DNA of 54,378 bases from Bacteroidales bacterium (GTDB lineage Bacteria > Bacteroidota > Bacteroidia > Bacteroidales > GWA2-32-17): the NCBI GenBank assembly GCA_026417155.1, contig JAOADU010000084.1:1-54378 (forward strand), read 5' to 3'. This document shows, in pieces, positions 41,211 to 49,697 of the stretch (position 1 is its first letter; each line of letters starts with the position of its first letter). Under the pieces are notes generated by a model. It was not told the origin of the DNA, made no database searches, and worked only from the letters and a program-made list of their open reading frames with translations. The position numbers were made by a program, and so were the translations under genes.

Positions 41211-41218
41211 CAAAGTTA
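41211..41218 (-). promoter_or_regulatory. -7 box of the GT2 operon
   Basis: TAACTTTG on the minus strand, an exact TAnnTTTG match, 17 bases before the TTG start at 41193. A second copy at 41191-41198 overlaps the start codon itself and is probably not used. Confidence 0.5.
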
Positions 41219-41261
41219 GGATAAATATTGAAAAGTTTGAATTATAGCCATAAAACTATCA

Positions 41262-41317
41262 ATCAAAATATCAAAACCTGATTAGGTTTTAACTTCATCG
41301 CACAATAATATTTTGAT
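41262..41317. repeat. Nested inverted repeats upstream of adhesin module A
   Basis: Outer arms ATCAAAATAT (41262-41271) and ATATTTTGAT (41308-41317) are a perfect 10-base inverted repeat. Inside them, AAAACCT (41273-41279) and AGGTTTT (41284-41290) form a second perfect palindrome around GATT. No T-run follows, so it is not a simple terminator. It may be a binding site or a structured leader. Confidence 0.6.
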
Positions 41318-41518
41318 AGCAAATATTTTTTAAAATTTGAGTTATGAATTAGTTTTTTCAAAAATTTTCATTTTTATGTATTGAAAAATAAATACTTGTA
41401 TGTTAAGTATTACTTCAAAACCATCTAATTTGTTAATCGTTACTTACTGTTGTTTGTAGAAAATACTCGTTTATTGATACCAAAAAATTATTGAAATATA
41501 TAATACCTACATAAAAAA

Positions 41519-41549
41519 TTTGACTTTTTGCTTTTTTTAATTAAATTTG
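41519..41549 (+). promoter_or_regulatory. Promoter of adhesin module A
   Basis: TTTG at 41519-41522 and TAAATTTG at 41542-41549 with 19 bases between, the full Bacteroidota -33/-7 consensus. The adhesin ATG at 41577 is 27 bases beyond the box. This is the best promoter match in the window. Confidence 0.75.
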
Positions 41550-41576
41550 TATCTATAAAAAATATTTAAGCAATTT

Positions 41577-43955
41577 ATGAAGCGATTTATTTTTATTTTT
41601 TGCGTTTTGAATTTCTATTATGAATTAGTTTATACTCAATTTTACAATTATGGTAGTGTATATATTGAAACTTCTGGTGCTGTTTACGTAACCACAGATT
41701 TCGCTAACGAATCTGGTGGAAGTATCAATAATTGGGGAACGATTTTATTGGGTGGCAACTGGGCAAACAACAATCCTAATAATCAAGTCTTTATTAACTC
41801 CAGCCCCGGCACTGTCAAACTTATTGGAGGCAATCAATTTATTGGGGGAACTAATCAAACCAAATTTTTTAATTTAAGTTTAGAAGGTACTGGTATCAAA
41901 ACATTACAAATAAATTCAGAAGTTGAAGGCACGTTATTTCTAAATGATAGAGAACTAGCCACAGATCAGAATATTATGTTTGTTTCAAATTCTTCCATCA
42001 GTGCAATTACCTTTACATCGGGCTTTGTGAGCAGTTTAGGTAACGGATATCTCAGAAGAGCTATGAATAGCACTTTGCCATACATTTTCCCAGTAGGATC
42101 TTCGTTAGGAACACCTCGATATCGTCCGGTTGAGCTCACTTCGAGCACCTCTGCAAATCAAATTATGGGCGTTAGATTTGCCAATACCGACCCAACTAAT
42201 GAAAGTTTTGATAGAACAATTACCGATGGACAGGTTGGTAATATTAATTCTTTATTCTTCCATAAAATTGAAAGAGTTTCTGGATCTGCCCCAATGACAG
42301 TAAGCATTTTCTTTGATTCTTCTCAAGATGGAACATTCAATGAAATAGCACACTGGGACGATCAGCCTTCTGCCAGATGGGAAGCTACTACTACAGCCAC
42401 GTTGAACAATGGAACACCGCTTAGTACATTAACCATCAATTCGTGGAACGATTTCACACATACACCATTTGCATTATATGGTTGTACGCCTTCAACTCAA
42501 CCTACAAATATTGTTGCTACTGATACTATCATTTGTGCAGGACAACAAGTTACACTAACGGTTCAAGGAGGAAGCTTAGGCAGTGGTGCACAATGGACAT
42601 GGTACACAGATAATTGTGGCGGTACACCCATCGGCACGGGAAATAGTATACAAGTTTCTCCTACTTCGACAACTACATACTATGTAAATGCTGTTGGCAG
42701 CTGTGGAACAACAGAATGTACTTATTTGAAAATAGAAATTAGCCAACCACCAGTCATTTCCATCAATTCAAATAGTCCATTATGTGTTGGGAGTACTTTA
42801 AATTTATCGGCATCGGGAGGCATACAATATCAATGGAGTGGACCCAATAATTTTACTTCGAACCAGGCAAATCCAAGTATTGCTAATGTTACATTACAAC
42901 ACGCCGGCATTTATTATGTTACAGTTACTAATGCCGAAGGATGTACAAGCACTGCTCAAATAACTGTACAAGTTTCTAATTTGCCTCAAGGTACTATAAG
43001 CCCATCACAATCTGTTTGCGAAGGACAAACAATTAGCCTACAAGCAAGTGGAGGAACAACCTACAATTGGGGCGGGCCTAATAACTTCAATCAAACAGGT
43101 GCAACCGTTCAAATTACTAATGCAACTACTGCCAATGCCGGAACTTATTATGTTACGATTACCAACAACGATGGTTGTAGCATAGTGCTCAATACAACTG
43201 TAAATATACAAGCCTCACCACAAGTCAGTGCAACATATTCTGGAGCTGCATGCGAAGGGAACTCTATCACATTACAAGCAAATCCTTCCGGAATGAGCTC
43301 ATATCAATGGAGTGGACCCAACAACTTTACCAGCAACATACAAAATCCTGTTATCAATAATGTATCATCTGCTTCAAGCGGCACCTATACCGTTACAATT
43401 ACACATTCATGTGGTACATCAACAGCAACTGTTAATGTTACCATTTACGAACGACCATCAATTTTAGGAATGAATACTAATAACGAAAGCTGTAAAGAAA
43501 TGAAAGACGGTCATATACAACCTAGCATAAGTGGCGGAACTTCTCCATTTACTTTTACGTGGAACACAGGGAGTACTCAACCTCAACTTGAAGGACTTTC
43601 GGAAGGTACTTACACGGTTACCATTTCTGATGCAAATGGATGTACAACTACTGGAACAGCAAATATATTACGCGGCGAACACGAATGCTTTTTTATTCCT
43701 ACCATATTTTCGCCTAATGGCGACGGGAATAACGATGTTTTATATGTGCGTGGGCACGGTATTAAAGAATTGTTATTCAGAATTTATGATCGATGGGGTA
43801 ATTTAATTTTCGAAAGCACAAGCCCACAAACAGGATGGGACGGAACATTTAAAGGAAAGCCTATGAACGCAGGAGCCTACGCTTATATCGTCAAAATAAA
43901 ATTTTATAACGGAACTGAAAAAGAAATTAAAGACAATATAACATTAATACGTTAA
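41577..43955 (+). CDS. T9SS type-B adhesin of module A (Ig-like repeats, SprB repeat, CHU_C)
   Basis: A 792-residue exported protein. Residues 1-20 are a signal peptide (ending VYTQ). About 21-305 is a beta-rich N-terminal region with no named domain. Then come four Ig-like domains (about 310-630); the second to fourth share a YxWSGPNNF or YNWGGPNNF core. A single SprB-type repeat (about 633-700, GGTSPFTFTWNTG and GTYTVTISDANGC) follows, and last a gliding-associated C-terminal domain (about 704-792) with intact FSPNGDGNNDV, FRIYDRWGNLIFES and final ITLIR. The tail is the signal for T9SS type-B export. The PorP/SprF protein four bases downstream is the expected outer-membrane partner. Confidence 0.9.
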   Translation: MKRFIFIFCVLNFYYELVYTQFYNYGSVYIETSGAVYVTTDFANESGGSINNWGTILLGGNWANNNPNNQVFINSSPGTVKLIGGNQFIGGTNQTKFFNLSLEGTGIKTLQINSEVEGTLFLNDRELATDQNIMFVSNSSISAITFTSGFVSSLGNGYLRRAMNSTLPYIFPVGSSLGTPRYRPVELTSSTSANQIMGVRFANTDPTNESFDRTITDGQVGNINSLFFHKIERVSGSAPMTVSIFFDSSQDGTFNEIAHWDDQPSARWEATTTATLNNGTPLSTLTINSWNDFTHTPFALYGCTPSTQPTNIVATDTIICAGQQVTLTVQGGSLGSGAQWTWYTDNCGGTPIGTGNSIQVSPTSTTTYYVNAVGSCGTTECTYLKIEISQPPVISINSNSPLCVGSTLNLSASGGIQYQWSGPNNFTSNQANPSIANVTLQHAGIYYVTVTNAEGCTSTAQITVQVSNLPQGTISPSQSVCEGQTISLQASGGTTYNWGGPNNFNQTGATVQITNATTANAGTYYVTITNNDGCSIVLNTTVNIQASPQVSATYSGAACEGNSITLQANPSGMSSYQWSGPNNFTSNIQNPVINNVSSASSGTYTVTITHSCGTSTATVNVTIYERPSILGMNTNNESCKEMKDGHIQPSISGGTSPFTFTWNTGSTQPQLEGLSEGTYTVTISDANGCTTTGTANILRGEHECFFIPTIFSPNGDGNNDVLYVRGHGIKELLFRIYDRWGNLIFESTSPQTGWDGTFKGKPMNAGAYAYIVKIKFYNGTEKEIKDNITLIR

Positions 43956-43959
43956 GCCT

Positions 43960-44970
43960 ATGAAAACCAAATATATATTAATAGTGAGCCTATTTCTTTC
44001 AGTAAATTTTTATGCTCAGGATATTCATTTTATCAACCAAGATATCACGAAAACTATATTAAACCCATCATACGCAGGAAAAAATGAACAATCTTTAATG
44101 ACAGGTATCGTTTATCGTGATCAATGGTCAGAATTGGGGAAAATTTATAAAACATACACATTAGCAGGAGAAATTTTATTGCCCAACCAATCAAGACAAG
44201 CAGGTAACTTAGGCGTTGGTTTATGGATTGATAGAGATAACGCAGGTTATGTTCGATTAGGAACCAATCAAGTTGGATTATCTATTGCATATCATGCAAA
44301 ACTCAATGATCAAAATATTTTTGCGGGTGGAATTTACGGAGGTGTTTTAAATCAACATTTAAGTCAGGATAATATGCGTTGGGATAGTCAATACAATGGC
44401 ATTTATTACGATGCAAGTTTATCATCGAACGAAACTTTTTCGGCTCAGAGTATTACTAAACCCGATGTAGGAGCTGGTATTTCATATCATTTTTCAAATC
44501 GCAAACAAAAAGGCGAAGGAATTAGTATTCAAACAGGTTTTGCCATGTATCATCTCAATAAACCCGACCTTTCGTATACAAGTTCTGGCACAGATAAATT
44601 ACATACACGAAATGTTTTTCACTTAAGCAGCATTGTTGATATTTCTAGAACAATTATATCGTTAAATCCTTCTGTGTTATATATGCAACAAGGAAAATCT
44701 ACAGAATTAAGCTTGAGTTTCAAGAGTATTTTTGATATAACAAAATCGCAAATGAAAGGTGGAAATATTCAAAAAATTTGGGCAGGCTTCCATTACCGAA
44801 ACAAAGATGCAATTATTGCCGAAATAGGCATTCAAAGTTATAATGTTGCTTTTTCTTTTGCCTATGACTGGACTATATCGAGCTTAAAAGGCAAAGGAAT
44901 TGGTGCGTTTGAACTGGGATTAAAATATCAATATCAATTATTTAAAATGTCAAGTAATCGCTTATTGTAA
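43960..44970 (+). CDS. PorP/SprF family outer-membrane protein (module A)
   Basis: A 336-residue beta-barrel protein with a signal peptide (about 1-19, ending NFYAQ). The PorP/SprF signature is at the mature N-terminus: ILNPSYAGKNEQSLMTGIVYRDQW, followed by GVGLWIDRDNAG and a series of amphipathic strands such as FAGGIYGGVLNQ and AGISYHFSN. Family members sit in the outer membrane and retain or attach type-B T9SS cargo. It begins 4 bases after the 792-residue CHU_C protein, the standard pair, and ends 27 bases before the tail-fibre-like gene. Confidence 0.92.
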   Translation: MKTKYILIVSLFLSVNFYAQDIHFINQDITKTILNPSYAGKNEQSLMTGIVYRDQWSELGKIYKTYTLAGEILLPNQSRQAGNLGVGLWIDRDNAGYVRLGTNQVGLSIAYHAKLNDQNIFAGGIYGGVLNQHLSQDNMRWDSQYNGIYYDASLSSNETFSAQSITKPDVGAGISYHFSNRKQKGEGISIQTGFAMYHLNKPDLSYTSSGTDKLHTRNVFHLSSIVDISRTIISLNPSVLYMQQGKSTELSLSFKSIFDITKSQMKGGNIQKIWAGFHYRNKDAIIAEIGIQSYNVAFSFAYDWTISSLKGKGIGAFELGLKYQYQLFKMSSNRLL

Positions 44971-44997
44971 AAAATGTTTACAAAAAACCTAATTACT

Positions 44998-46809
44998 ATG
45001 AAAACGATTGTAAAATTTATTATTTTGAGTTTTTTCATATGTTTGTATAAAAATGGGTACAACCAGGCAAGTATAAACTTATTGGGAAGTGCTCCCCATT
45101 CATCAGCAGGTTTAGATATAGATTTTTCTAACAAAGGATTATTAATTCCCCGAATTTCATTAAGCCAAACCACATCATCTTCGCCTATAACTTCGCCAGC
45201 AACAAGTTTACTTGTTTACAATACTCAAACTATTAATGATGTTACACCGGGCTTTTATTATTGGGATGGCACAAAATGGCTTCGTTTATTCGATGCTAAT
45301 ACACGCCCGTGGTTGCTCAATGGAAATTCGGGAACCAATGCCCTCACAGATTTTTTAGGTACTACCGATTCGCAGCCTTTAATCATTAAAACCAATAACA
45401 CAGAAAGAGCCAGAATACTATCTAGTGGCAATGTGCTTATCAATCGTACAACATTAACATATGCAACCGATTTGTTCGAAGTTCAGGGCAACAGCAGCTA
45501 TCCCGATGCAATTAATGGATTCACCGATCAGGCTAACGGAATAGCAGTAAGCGGCATCAACTCAACAGCTACGGGAGCTGGTAATGGTACAGGCGTATAT
45601 GGTTCATCTTTGCAAACAAATTCTGCGGGTGTAAGAGGTGAAGGAAGCACTGCTACACGGGGAGTTCTTGGTATAACCAATAATGCAACTTATGCAGGAG
45701 TTCAAGGTCAAAATCAGAATGGAGATGGCGACGCCATAGTTGGCATAAATGCTGCAACTTCAGGTTCATTAAATGGAACTGGAATATTTGGTCAATGCTC
45801 ACAGGGTGGGGGTGCTGCCGCAGGAGTATACGGATACAACGACAATAATGCCGGTGCTGCTATTATTGGTTATAATGCTGCTGCTGCGGGAACTGGCAAT
45901 GGTAAGGGTGTTGTTGGCTATACAAACCAGAGCGGTTCTAGTGCTGCTGGAGTTTATGCTATTAATGCTAATGCGAGTGGCGAAGGGCTTATTGCTTTTA
46001 ATTCGGCTGCTAGTGGTACTAACATGGGTGATGCTATTTACGGACAAACAGCACAGTCGCAAGGTTTTGCTATGTTTGGTACTAACACACATACAAGTGG
46101 AACAGGAGTTGTTGGCTCTGGTAATAATCAAACAGCATCATATTTAACTAATGGTAGCGGAGGTGCATTTACGGGAAATACTATTGGTGTTTATGGTAAA
46201 GCTATTTCTTCGGCAAACTCTACCTTTGGAGGTTATTTTATTAATGGAAACGCGAATGGTTACGCTTATATCGGTGGAACTGATAATGTTGGTACTGTTA
46301 GAAAAGTTATCGGTCCAGGTACAGTTAGTACCATTGTAAGTGATACAAAAGGAAATAAAGTTACAATGTCGTGCCCCGAAGCACCGGAAATTTTATTTAT
46401 GGATTTTGGTCACGCCAAATTACAAAATGGAAGAGCCTATGTAAAAATTGATCCTATATTATCAAAAAACATTTTGGTTGATGAACAACATCCATTAAAA
46501 GTTTTTATCCAACTGGAAGGTGATTGCAAAGGAGTTTATGTTACCAATAAATCGAAAGAGGGTTTTGAAGTTATCGAACTACAAGACGGAACTTCAAATG
46601 TTCCATTTACATGGTCAATTGTTGCTCAACGTGCCGATGAATACGATGAAAATGGGAACTTAATATCTAAAAACGTAAATCGCTTTCCACCAGCGATGTT
46701 GCCCATGGAAGTAAGTTCAAAACCAATACGAAAATTAGAATATAAACCAGGAGAATTTGAACAAAATTCTAAAAAAGAGCGAATCGTTCAACCTATTGGA
46801 AAAAGATAA
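44998..46809 (+). CDS. Exported tail-fibre-like repeat protein (module A)
   Basis: A 603-residue protein with a signal peptide (about 1-23). It has an N-terminal domain with LIPRISLSQTTSSSPITSPATSLLVYNT and GFYYWDGTKWLRL, a pattern common in Bacteroidota repeat proteins. The centre (about 160-430) is a Gly/Ala/Asn-rich region with units of about 42 residues (GVYGYNDNNAGAAIIGYN-like), expected to stack as a fibre. The C-terminal domain (about 435-603) holds MDFGHAKLQNGRAYVKIDP, HPLKVFIQLEGDCKGVYV and a basic tail. It has no T9SS C-terminal domain. The overall plan recalls phage tail fibres or trimeric adhesins. I start at ATG 44998 to keep the signal peptide; ATG 44974 is also in frame. Confidence 0.8.
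   Translation: MKTIVKFIILSFFICLYKNGYNQASINLLGSAPHSSAGLDIDFSNKGLLIPRISLSQTTSSSPITSPATSLLVYNTQTINDVTPGFYYWDGTKWLRLFDANTRPWLLNGNSGTNALTDFLGTTDSQPLIIKTNNTERARILSSGNVLINRTTLTYATDLFEVQGNSSYPDAINGFTDQANGIAVSGINSTATGAGNGTGVYGSSLQTNSAGVRGEGSTATRGVLGITNNATYAGVQGQNQNGDGDAIVGINAATSGSLNGTGIFGQCSQGGGAAAGVYGYNDNNAGAAIIGYNAAAAGTGNGKGVVGYTNQSGSSAAGVYAINANASGEGLIAFNSAASGTNMGDAIYGQTAQSQGFAMFGTNTHTSGTGVVGSGNNQTASYLTNGSGGAFTGNTIGVYGKAISSANSTFGGYFINGNANGYAYIGGTDNVGTVRKVIGPGTVSTIVSDTKGNKVTMSCPEAPEILFMDFGHAKLQNGRAYVKIDPILSKNILVDEQHPLKVFIQLEGDCKGVYVTNKSKEGFEVIELQDGTSNVPFTWSIVAQRADEYDENGNLISKNVNRFPPAMLPMEVSSKPIRKLEYKPGEFEQNSKKERIVQPIGKR
45640..46200 (+). repeat. Gly/Ala-rich coding repeats of the tail-fibre-like protein
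   Basis: Imperfect units of about 126 bases (42 residues), each with a GxGVxGY or GxGIFGQ strand, a glycine-rich turn, AGVYGxN and a final NAAxxGTxNG. At least three units are clear between 45775 and 46110. Confidence 0.6.
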
Positions 46810-46811
46810 TC

Positions 46812-47414
46812 TCAGCAGTGCGGTGCTTTATGATTAGGATTTACTAAAATTCTATATTGTGCCACTACTTTTTTAAAATCTTCCCACGTTTCTGCCTTTA
46901 ATGATGGATTTCGTAATAGTGCAGCAGGATGATAAGTTGGCATTACCCAACGATTTTGCCATTCAATCCATTGACCTCTAACTTTTGTTATTTTTAGCGA
47001 TTCATCTATCAAACCGTTTAAAGCTGTTGCACCCAATAGAACAATAATTGTTGGATTAATTAATTCAATTTGTTTATATAAATAAGGCAAACATTGTGCT
47101 TTCTCTTCGGGCAACGGAGCTCTGTTGTTAGGCGGACGGCATTTGACAATATTTGCAATAAACACATTTTCTGTTCTACTAAAACCACAAGCTGCTAATA
47201 TTTTATCGAGCAACTGCCCGCTTTTCCCTACAAACGGTCTTCCTTGCAAATCTTCATCTCTTCCAGGTCCTTCACCAATACACATTAACTTTGCTTGAAG
47301 ATTCCCTTCGCCGAAAACAACATTTGTACGACCATGAGCAAGAGCACATTTCGTACACGATAATACTTGTTGTTTTAAATCTTCTATTTCAAACAAATTT
47401 ATTTTAATACACAT
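46812..47414 (-). CDS. Uracil-DNA glycosylase, family 4 (Fe-S type)
   Basis: A 200-residue base-excision repair enzyme that removes uracil from DNA. The four expected 4Fe-4S cysteines are visible: C20 and C23 (LSCTKCALAHGR), C92 (VKCRPPNNR) and C108 (EKAQC). The active-site motif GEGPGRDEDLQGRPFVG is at about 47-63, and the uracil-binding MPTYHPAALLRN near residue 155. I use ATG 47414; the frame opens one codon earlier with TTG. It overlaps the PD40/PKD gene by 11 bases, so it is translated as the last gene of module B, an odd partner for an adhesin. It converges with the tail-fibre-like gene with only 2 bases between. Confidence 0.94.
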   Translation of the reverse strand: MCIKINLFEIEDLKQQVLSCTKCALAHGRTNVVFGEGNLQAKLMCIGEGPGRDEDLQGRPFVGKSGQLLDKILAACGFSRTENVFIANIVKCRPPNNRAPLPEEKAQCLPYLYKQIELINPTIIVLLGATALNGLIDESLKITKVRGQWIEWQNRWVMPTYHPAALLRNPSLKAETWEDFKKVVAQYRILVNPNHKAPHC

Positions 47415-48786
47415 CAAACTCTAAAATAGAACATTTTTTTATTGTGTTTTTAGTCTCATCCCGAGCTACATATCCTAACCTTACCCAATATTTACCAGGC
47501 TTTTTAAATACACGTTCGCATGTGTTTCCTACGTGCTTATATCCATCATTAAAAATCCATACAAATTGTTCTATCGTACCATTCGGAAAATAAGAATCTT
47601 TACTGTCAAATATTACGGGTTGATTTACTCGAATTGTATCGGAAATAGTGATATAGGGCTGTACAACTCGTTCAACGTCAAGTGTATAATTGGCTACTTC
47701 ATGAATTTCATCGGCAATAGTATCAATCATTACTAAACGCACAAAATAGGTTCCATAATCGTTATAACAATGGTCGGCTTCCCATGCTTGCACTTTTACG
47801 CTATCCCCAAAATCCCATTCATAAATTACAGGTAACGTATCAATATACTGAGAAGTTTCATCAATAAAATGAAAGCAGAGTACCTTTTCTACCATTGTAT
47901 CACATTGTTCGAAAGTGGGAAGTGTAGAATAGAAACGATAAATATCATCTGTTTTTTTTCTATCACTTACGAAAAAACCTTGTTCGTAAGAAGCATCGCA
48001 AATAAAACCAAAATCATTTGATGGAGAGCTAAAAGGCTCTGGTAATGCTTGTGCAGGTAGCCATTGATTCTGTTCATTCTCCGAAAAAAATATATCAAAT
48101 TTTTTGGCACTATCTCTGTTTGAAGCAAAATACAAACGATTAGATATTACAAAAGGTGTAATTTCATCTGCCGAACTATTTATTTTCGAACCTAAATTTT
48201 TTGGGACATCCCATGTTGTATCTTTTTTTTCGCTTACATAAATATCAAAACCGCCATATCCACCGGGAATATTAGAAGAAAAAAACAAATACTTGCCATC
48301 GGAGGAAATACATGGATGTCCTACCCGATAACTTGTATTATTGTAAGGAAAAGGCTTGTAAACAGGTGTTTCTTTATTCGATGAAAAATCGTAAAAAAAT
48401 ATTCCGACGGGTGCTTTGTGTTTTTTGCCTCCTTTTATGTAAAAATTTTGCGAAACAATGAAAGTATCGCCATAAGCTACCATTGGACCATCATGAAATG
48501 TTGTGTTTATTTTTTTTAACATACTATCTATCAGTATCTTTTGTGATTTATCGGTCGAATAATAATACACATTATAAAAATATTCGTTTTCTGTTGTTTT
48601 TTTGCTTTCTATAGCAGTTGTTTTAACATTGCTTGTATAAAAAACACCTCCTTTATAGTAATAGGCTGGAGCAATATCGCTGTAGTCGGGAGTATTAAAC
48701 GAAACTGGTTCTATTTTTATGTAAGACTGTCCTATCAGTAATAATGGGAAAACAAAAAACCATATAAATATCACTGCTCGCACCAT
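47404..48786 (-). CDS. Exported PD40/PKD protein (module B)
   Basis: A 460-residue protein with a signal peptide (about 1-20). Residues about 150-290 form WD40-like PD40 beta-propeller units (GHPCISSDGKYLFFSSN, GYGGFDIYVSEK, NRLYFASNRDS, GFFVSDRKKTDDIY). About 300-375 and 378-460 are two PKD domains (YEWDFGDS, FVWIFNDGY, FKKPGKYWVRLGY). Proteins next to PorP/SprF often combine PD40 with an OmpA peptidoglycan-binding domain; here the OmpA part is absent and PKD domains take its place. A periplasmic or outer-membrane scaffold for the module's adhesin is likely. Its ATG shares one base with the PorP stop. Confidence 0.85.
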   Translation of the reverse strand: MVRAVIFIWFFVFPLLLIGQSYIKIEPVSFNTPDYSDIAPAYYYKGGVFYTSNVKTTAIESKKTTENEYFYNVYYYSTDKSQKILIDSMLKKINTTFHDGPMVAYGDTFIVSQNFYIKGGKKHKAPVGIFFYDFSSNKETPVYKPFPYNNTSYRVGHPCISSDGKYLFFSSNIPGGYGGFDIYVSEKKDTTWDVPKNLGSKINSSADEITPFVISNRLYFASNRDSAKKFDIFFSENEQNQWLPAQALPEPFSSPSNDFGFICDASYEQGFFVSDRKKTDDIYRFYSTLPTFEQCDTMVEKVLCFHFIDETSQYIDTLPVIYEWDFGDSVKVQAWEADHCYNDYGTYFVRLVMIDTIADEIHEVANYTLDVERVVQPYITISDTIRVNQPVIFDSKDSYFPNGTIEQFVWIFNDGYKHVGNTCERVFKKPGKYWVRLGYVARDETKNTIKKCSILEFDVY

Positions 48787-49697
48787 TAAAAAAACTTAGT
48801 AGAATAAACATGATATTTTTTTACTAACTCGTAACGTAAAGTTATTTCGTTTGTGCCCATTGTAACCTTTTGCAAGGGCGAAGTTATAAAATCGTGAGCA
48901 AATCCCAAACGAAACTGCGGATTTATTTGATATTCTATAAGCATGACTAATGATTCTGCCGAACGAAGACTAACACCAATTAATAAAGTTTTTAATATTT
49001 GAAATGAAAAATTCAAATCTATCTGTCCATCATTTTTTATAGATTTAAAATAAATAGACGGCATGAATTCAACATCTTTGCCCAATGAAACAACAAAACC
49101 CGTAGTAAAATAGGTTGTTATTGCCCTTGTTTTTATTGAATCGTAGGTTTGATATGCATTATACCCAAATCTATTTATTGTAGGAGACGACAATGATATA
49201 AAAAAATGAGGTGCATAATAATAAATTCCAAATCCAACATCGAAACGAGTTTGATTAATGATAACACCATTAAATGCATCATCTTGCTGATTGCTAAGTT
49301 GTAGTTTCGACAAATCGGCCTTAAAATTGGTCAATCCTGTCTTTAATCCGAATGCTAAATTTCGTTTCCCTTCCTTCATCCGTATTCGATAAACATAATT
49401 CACAGCAAGCCCTGTTAATCGGCTAACTCCAATTTGATCATTAAAAGCAGTAAACCCTGAAGCTATATTTAATCTTTTTAATGGTGTATGAAAACTAAAA
49501 TTCATGGTTTTTGGTGCGCCCTCTAATCCTGTCCATTGATTACGATACATAACCGTTGACGAAAACACTTCTCTGCTGCCTGCGTATGCCGGATTATGAA
49601 ACTGTCCGTTCATGTAAAAATTACTTGCCGAATGAAAATACTGTGCCGAAACACCTATTGTTTTAATTATCAACAATATACAAAAAGTTACTCTCAT
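48786..49697 (-). CDS. PorP/SprF family outer-membrane protein (module B)
   Basis: A 303-residue outer-membrane beta-barrel protein with a signal peptide (about 1-18, ending VSAQ). The family signature is clear at the mature N-terminus: FYMNGQFHNPAYAGSREVFSSTVMYRNQWTGLEGAPKT, then strand pairs such as ASGFTAFNDQIG and LAFGLKTGLTNF, and a C-terminal LRYELVKK. It should hold the 1539-residue type-B adhesin whose stop overlaps this start codon by 4 bases (ATGA). The two PorP proteins of the window share the family signature but otherwise differ strongly, as expected if each serves its own cargo. Confidence 0.93.
   Translation of the reverse strand: MRVTFCILLIIKTIGVSAQYFHSASNFYMNGQFHNPAYAGSREVFSSTVMYRNQWTGLEGAPKTMNFSFHTPLKRLNIASGFTAFNDQIGVSRLTGLAVNYVYRIRMKEGKRNLAFGLKTGLTNFKADLSKLQLSNQQDDAFNGVIINQTRFDVGFGIYYYAPHFFISLSSPTINRFGYNAYQTYDSIKTRAITTYFTTGFVVSLGKDVEFMPSIYFKSIKNDGQIDLNFSFQILKTLLIGVSLRSAESLVMLIEYQINPQFRLGFAHDFITSPLQKVTMGTNEITLRYELVKKYHVYSTKFF

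Larger units (their letters stand above)
41194..41576. other. Divergent intergenic region with nested inverted repeats
   Basis: A 383-base AT-rich gap between the minus-strand glycosyltransferase operon and adhesin module A. It holds the GT2 -7 box at 41211-41218, nested inverted repeats at 41262-41317 and the module A promoter at 41519-41549. From 41320 to 41515 I see no frame, RNA or repeat I can support. Confidence 0.7.

Noticed and set aside
41320-41515. AT-rich stretch as a replication origin or small RNA.
   Set aside because: No DnaA-box cluster, iteron or convincing RNA hairpin with terminator could be seen.
43960-44970. OmpA-type or TonB-dependent receptor for the module A barrel.
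   Set aside because: The NPSYAG...YRDQW signature and length fit PorP/SprF; there is no plug domain or OmpA peptidoglycan motif.
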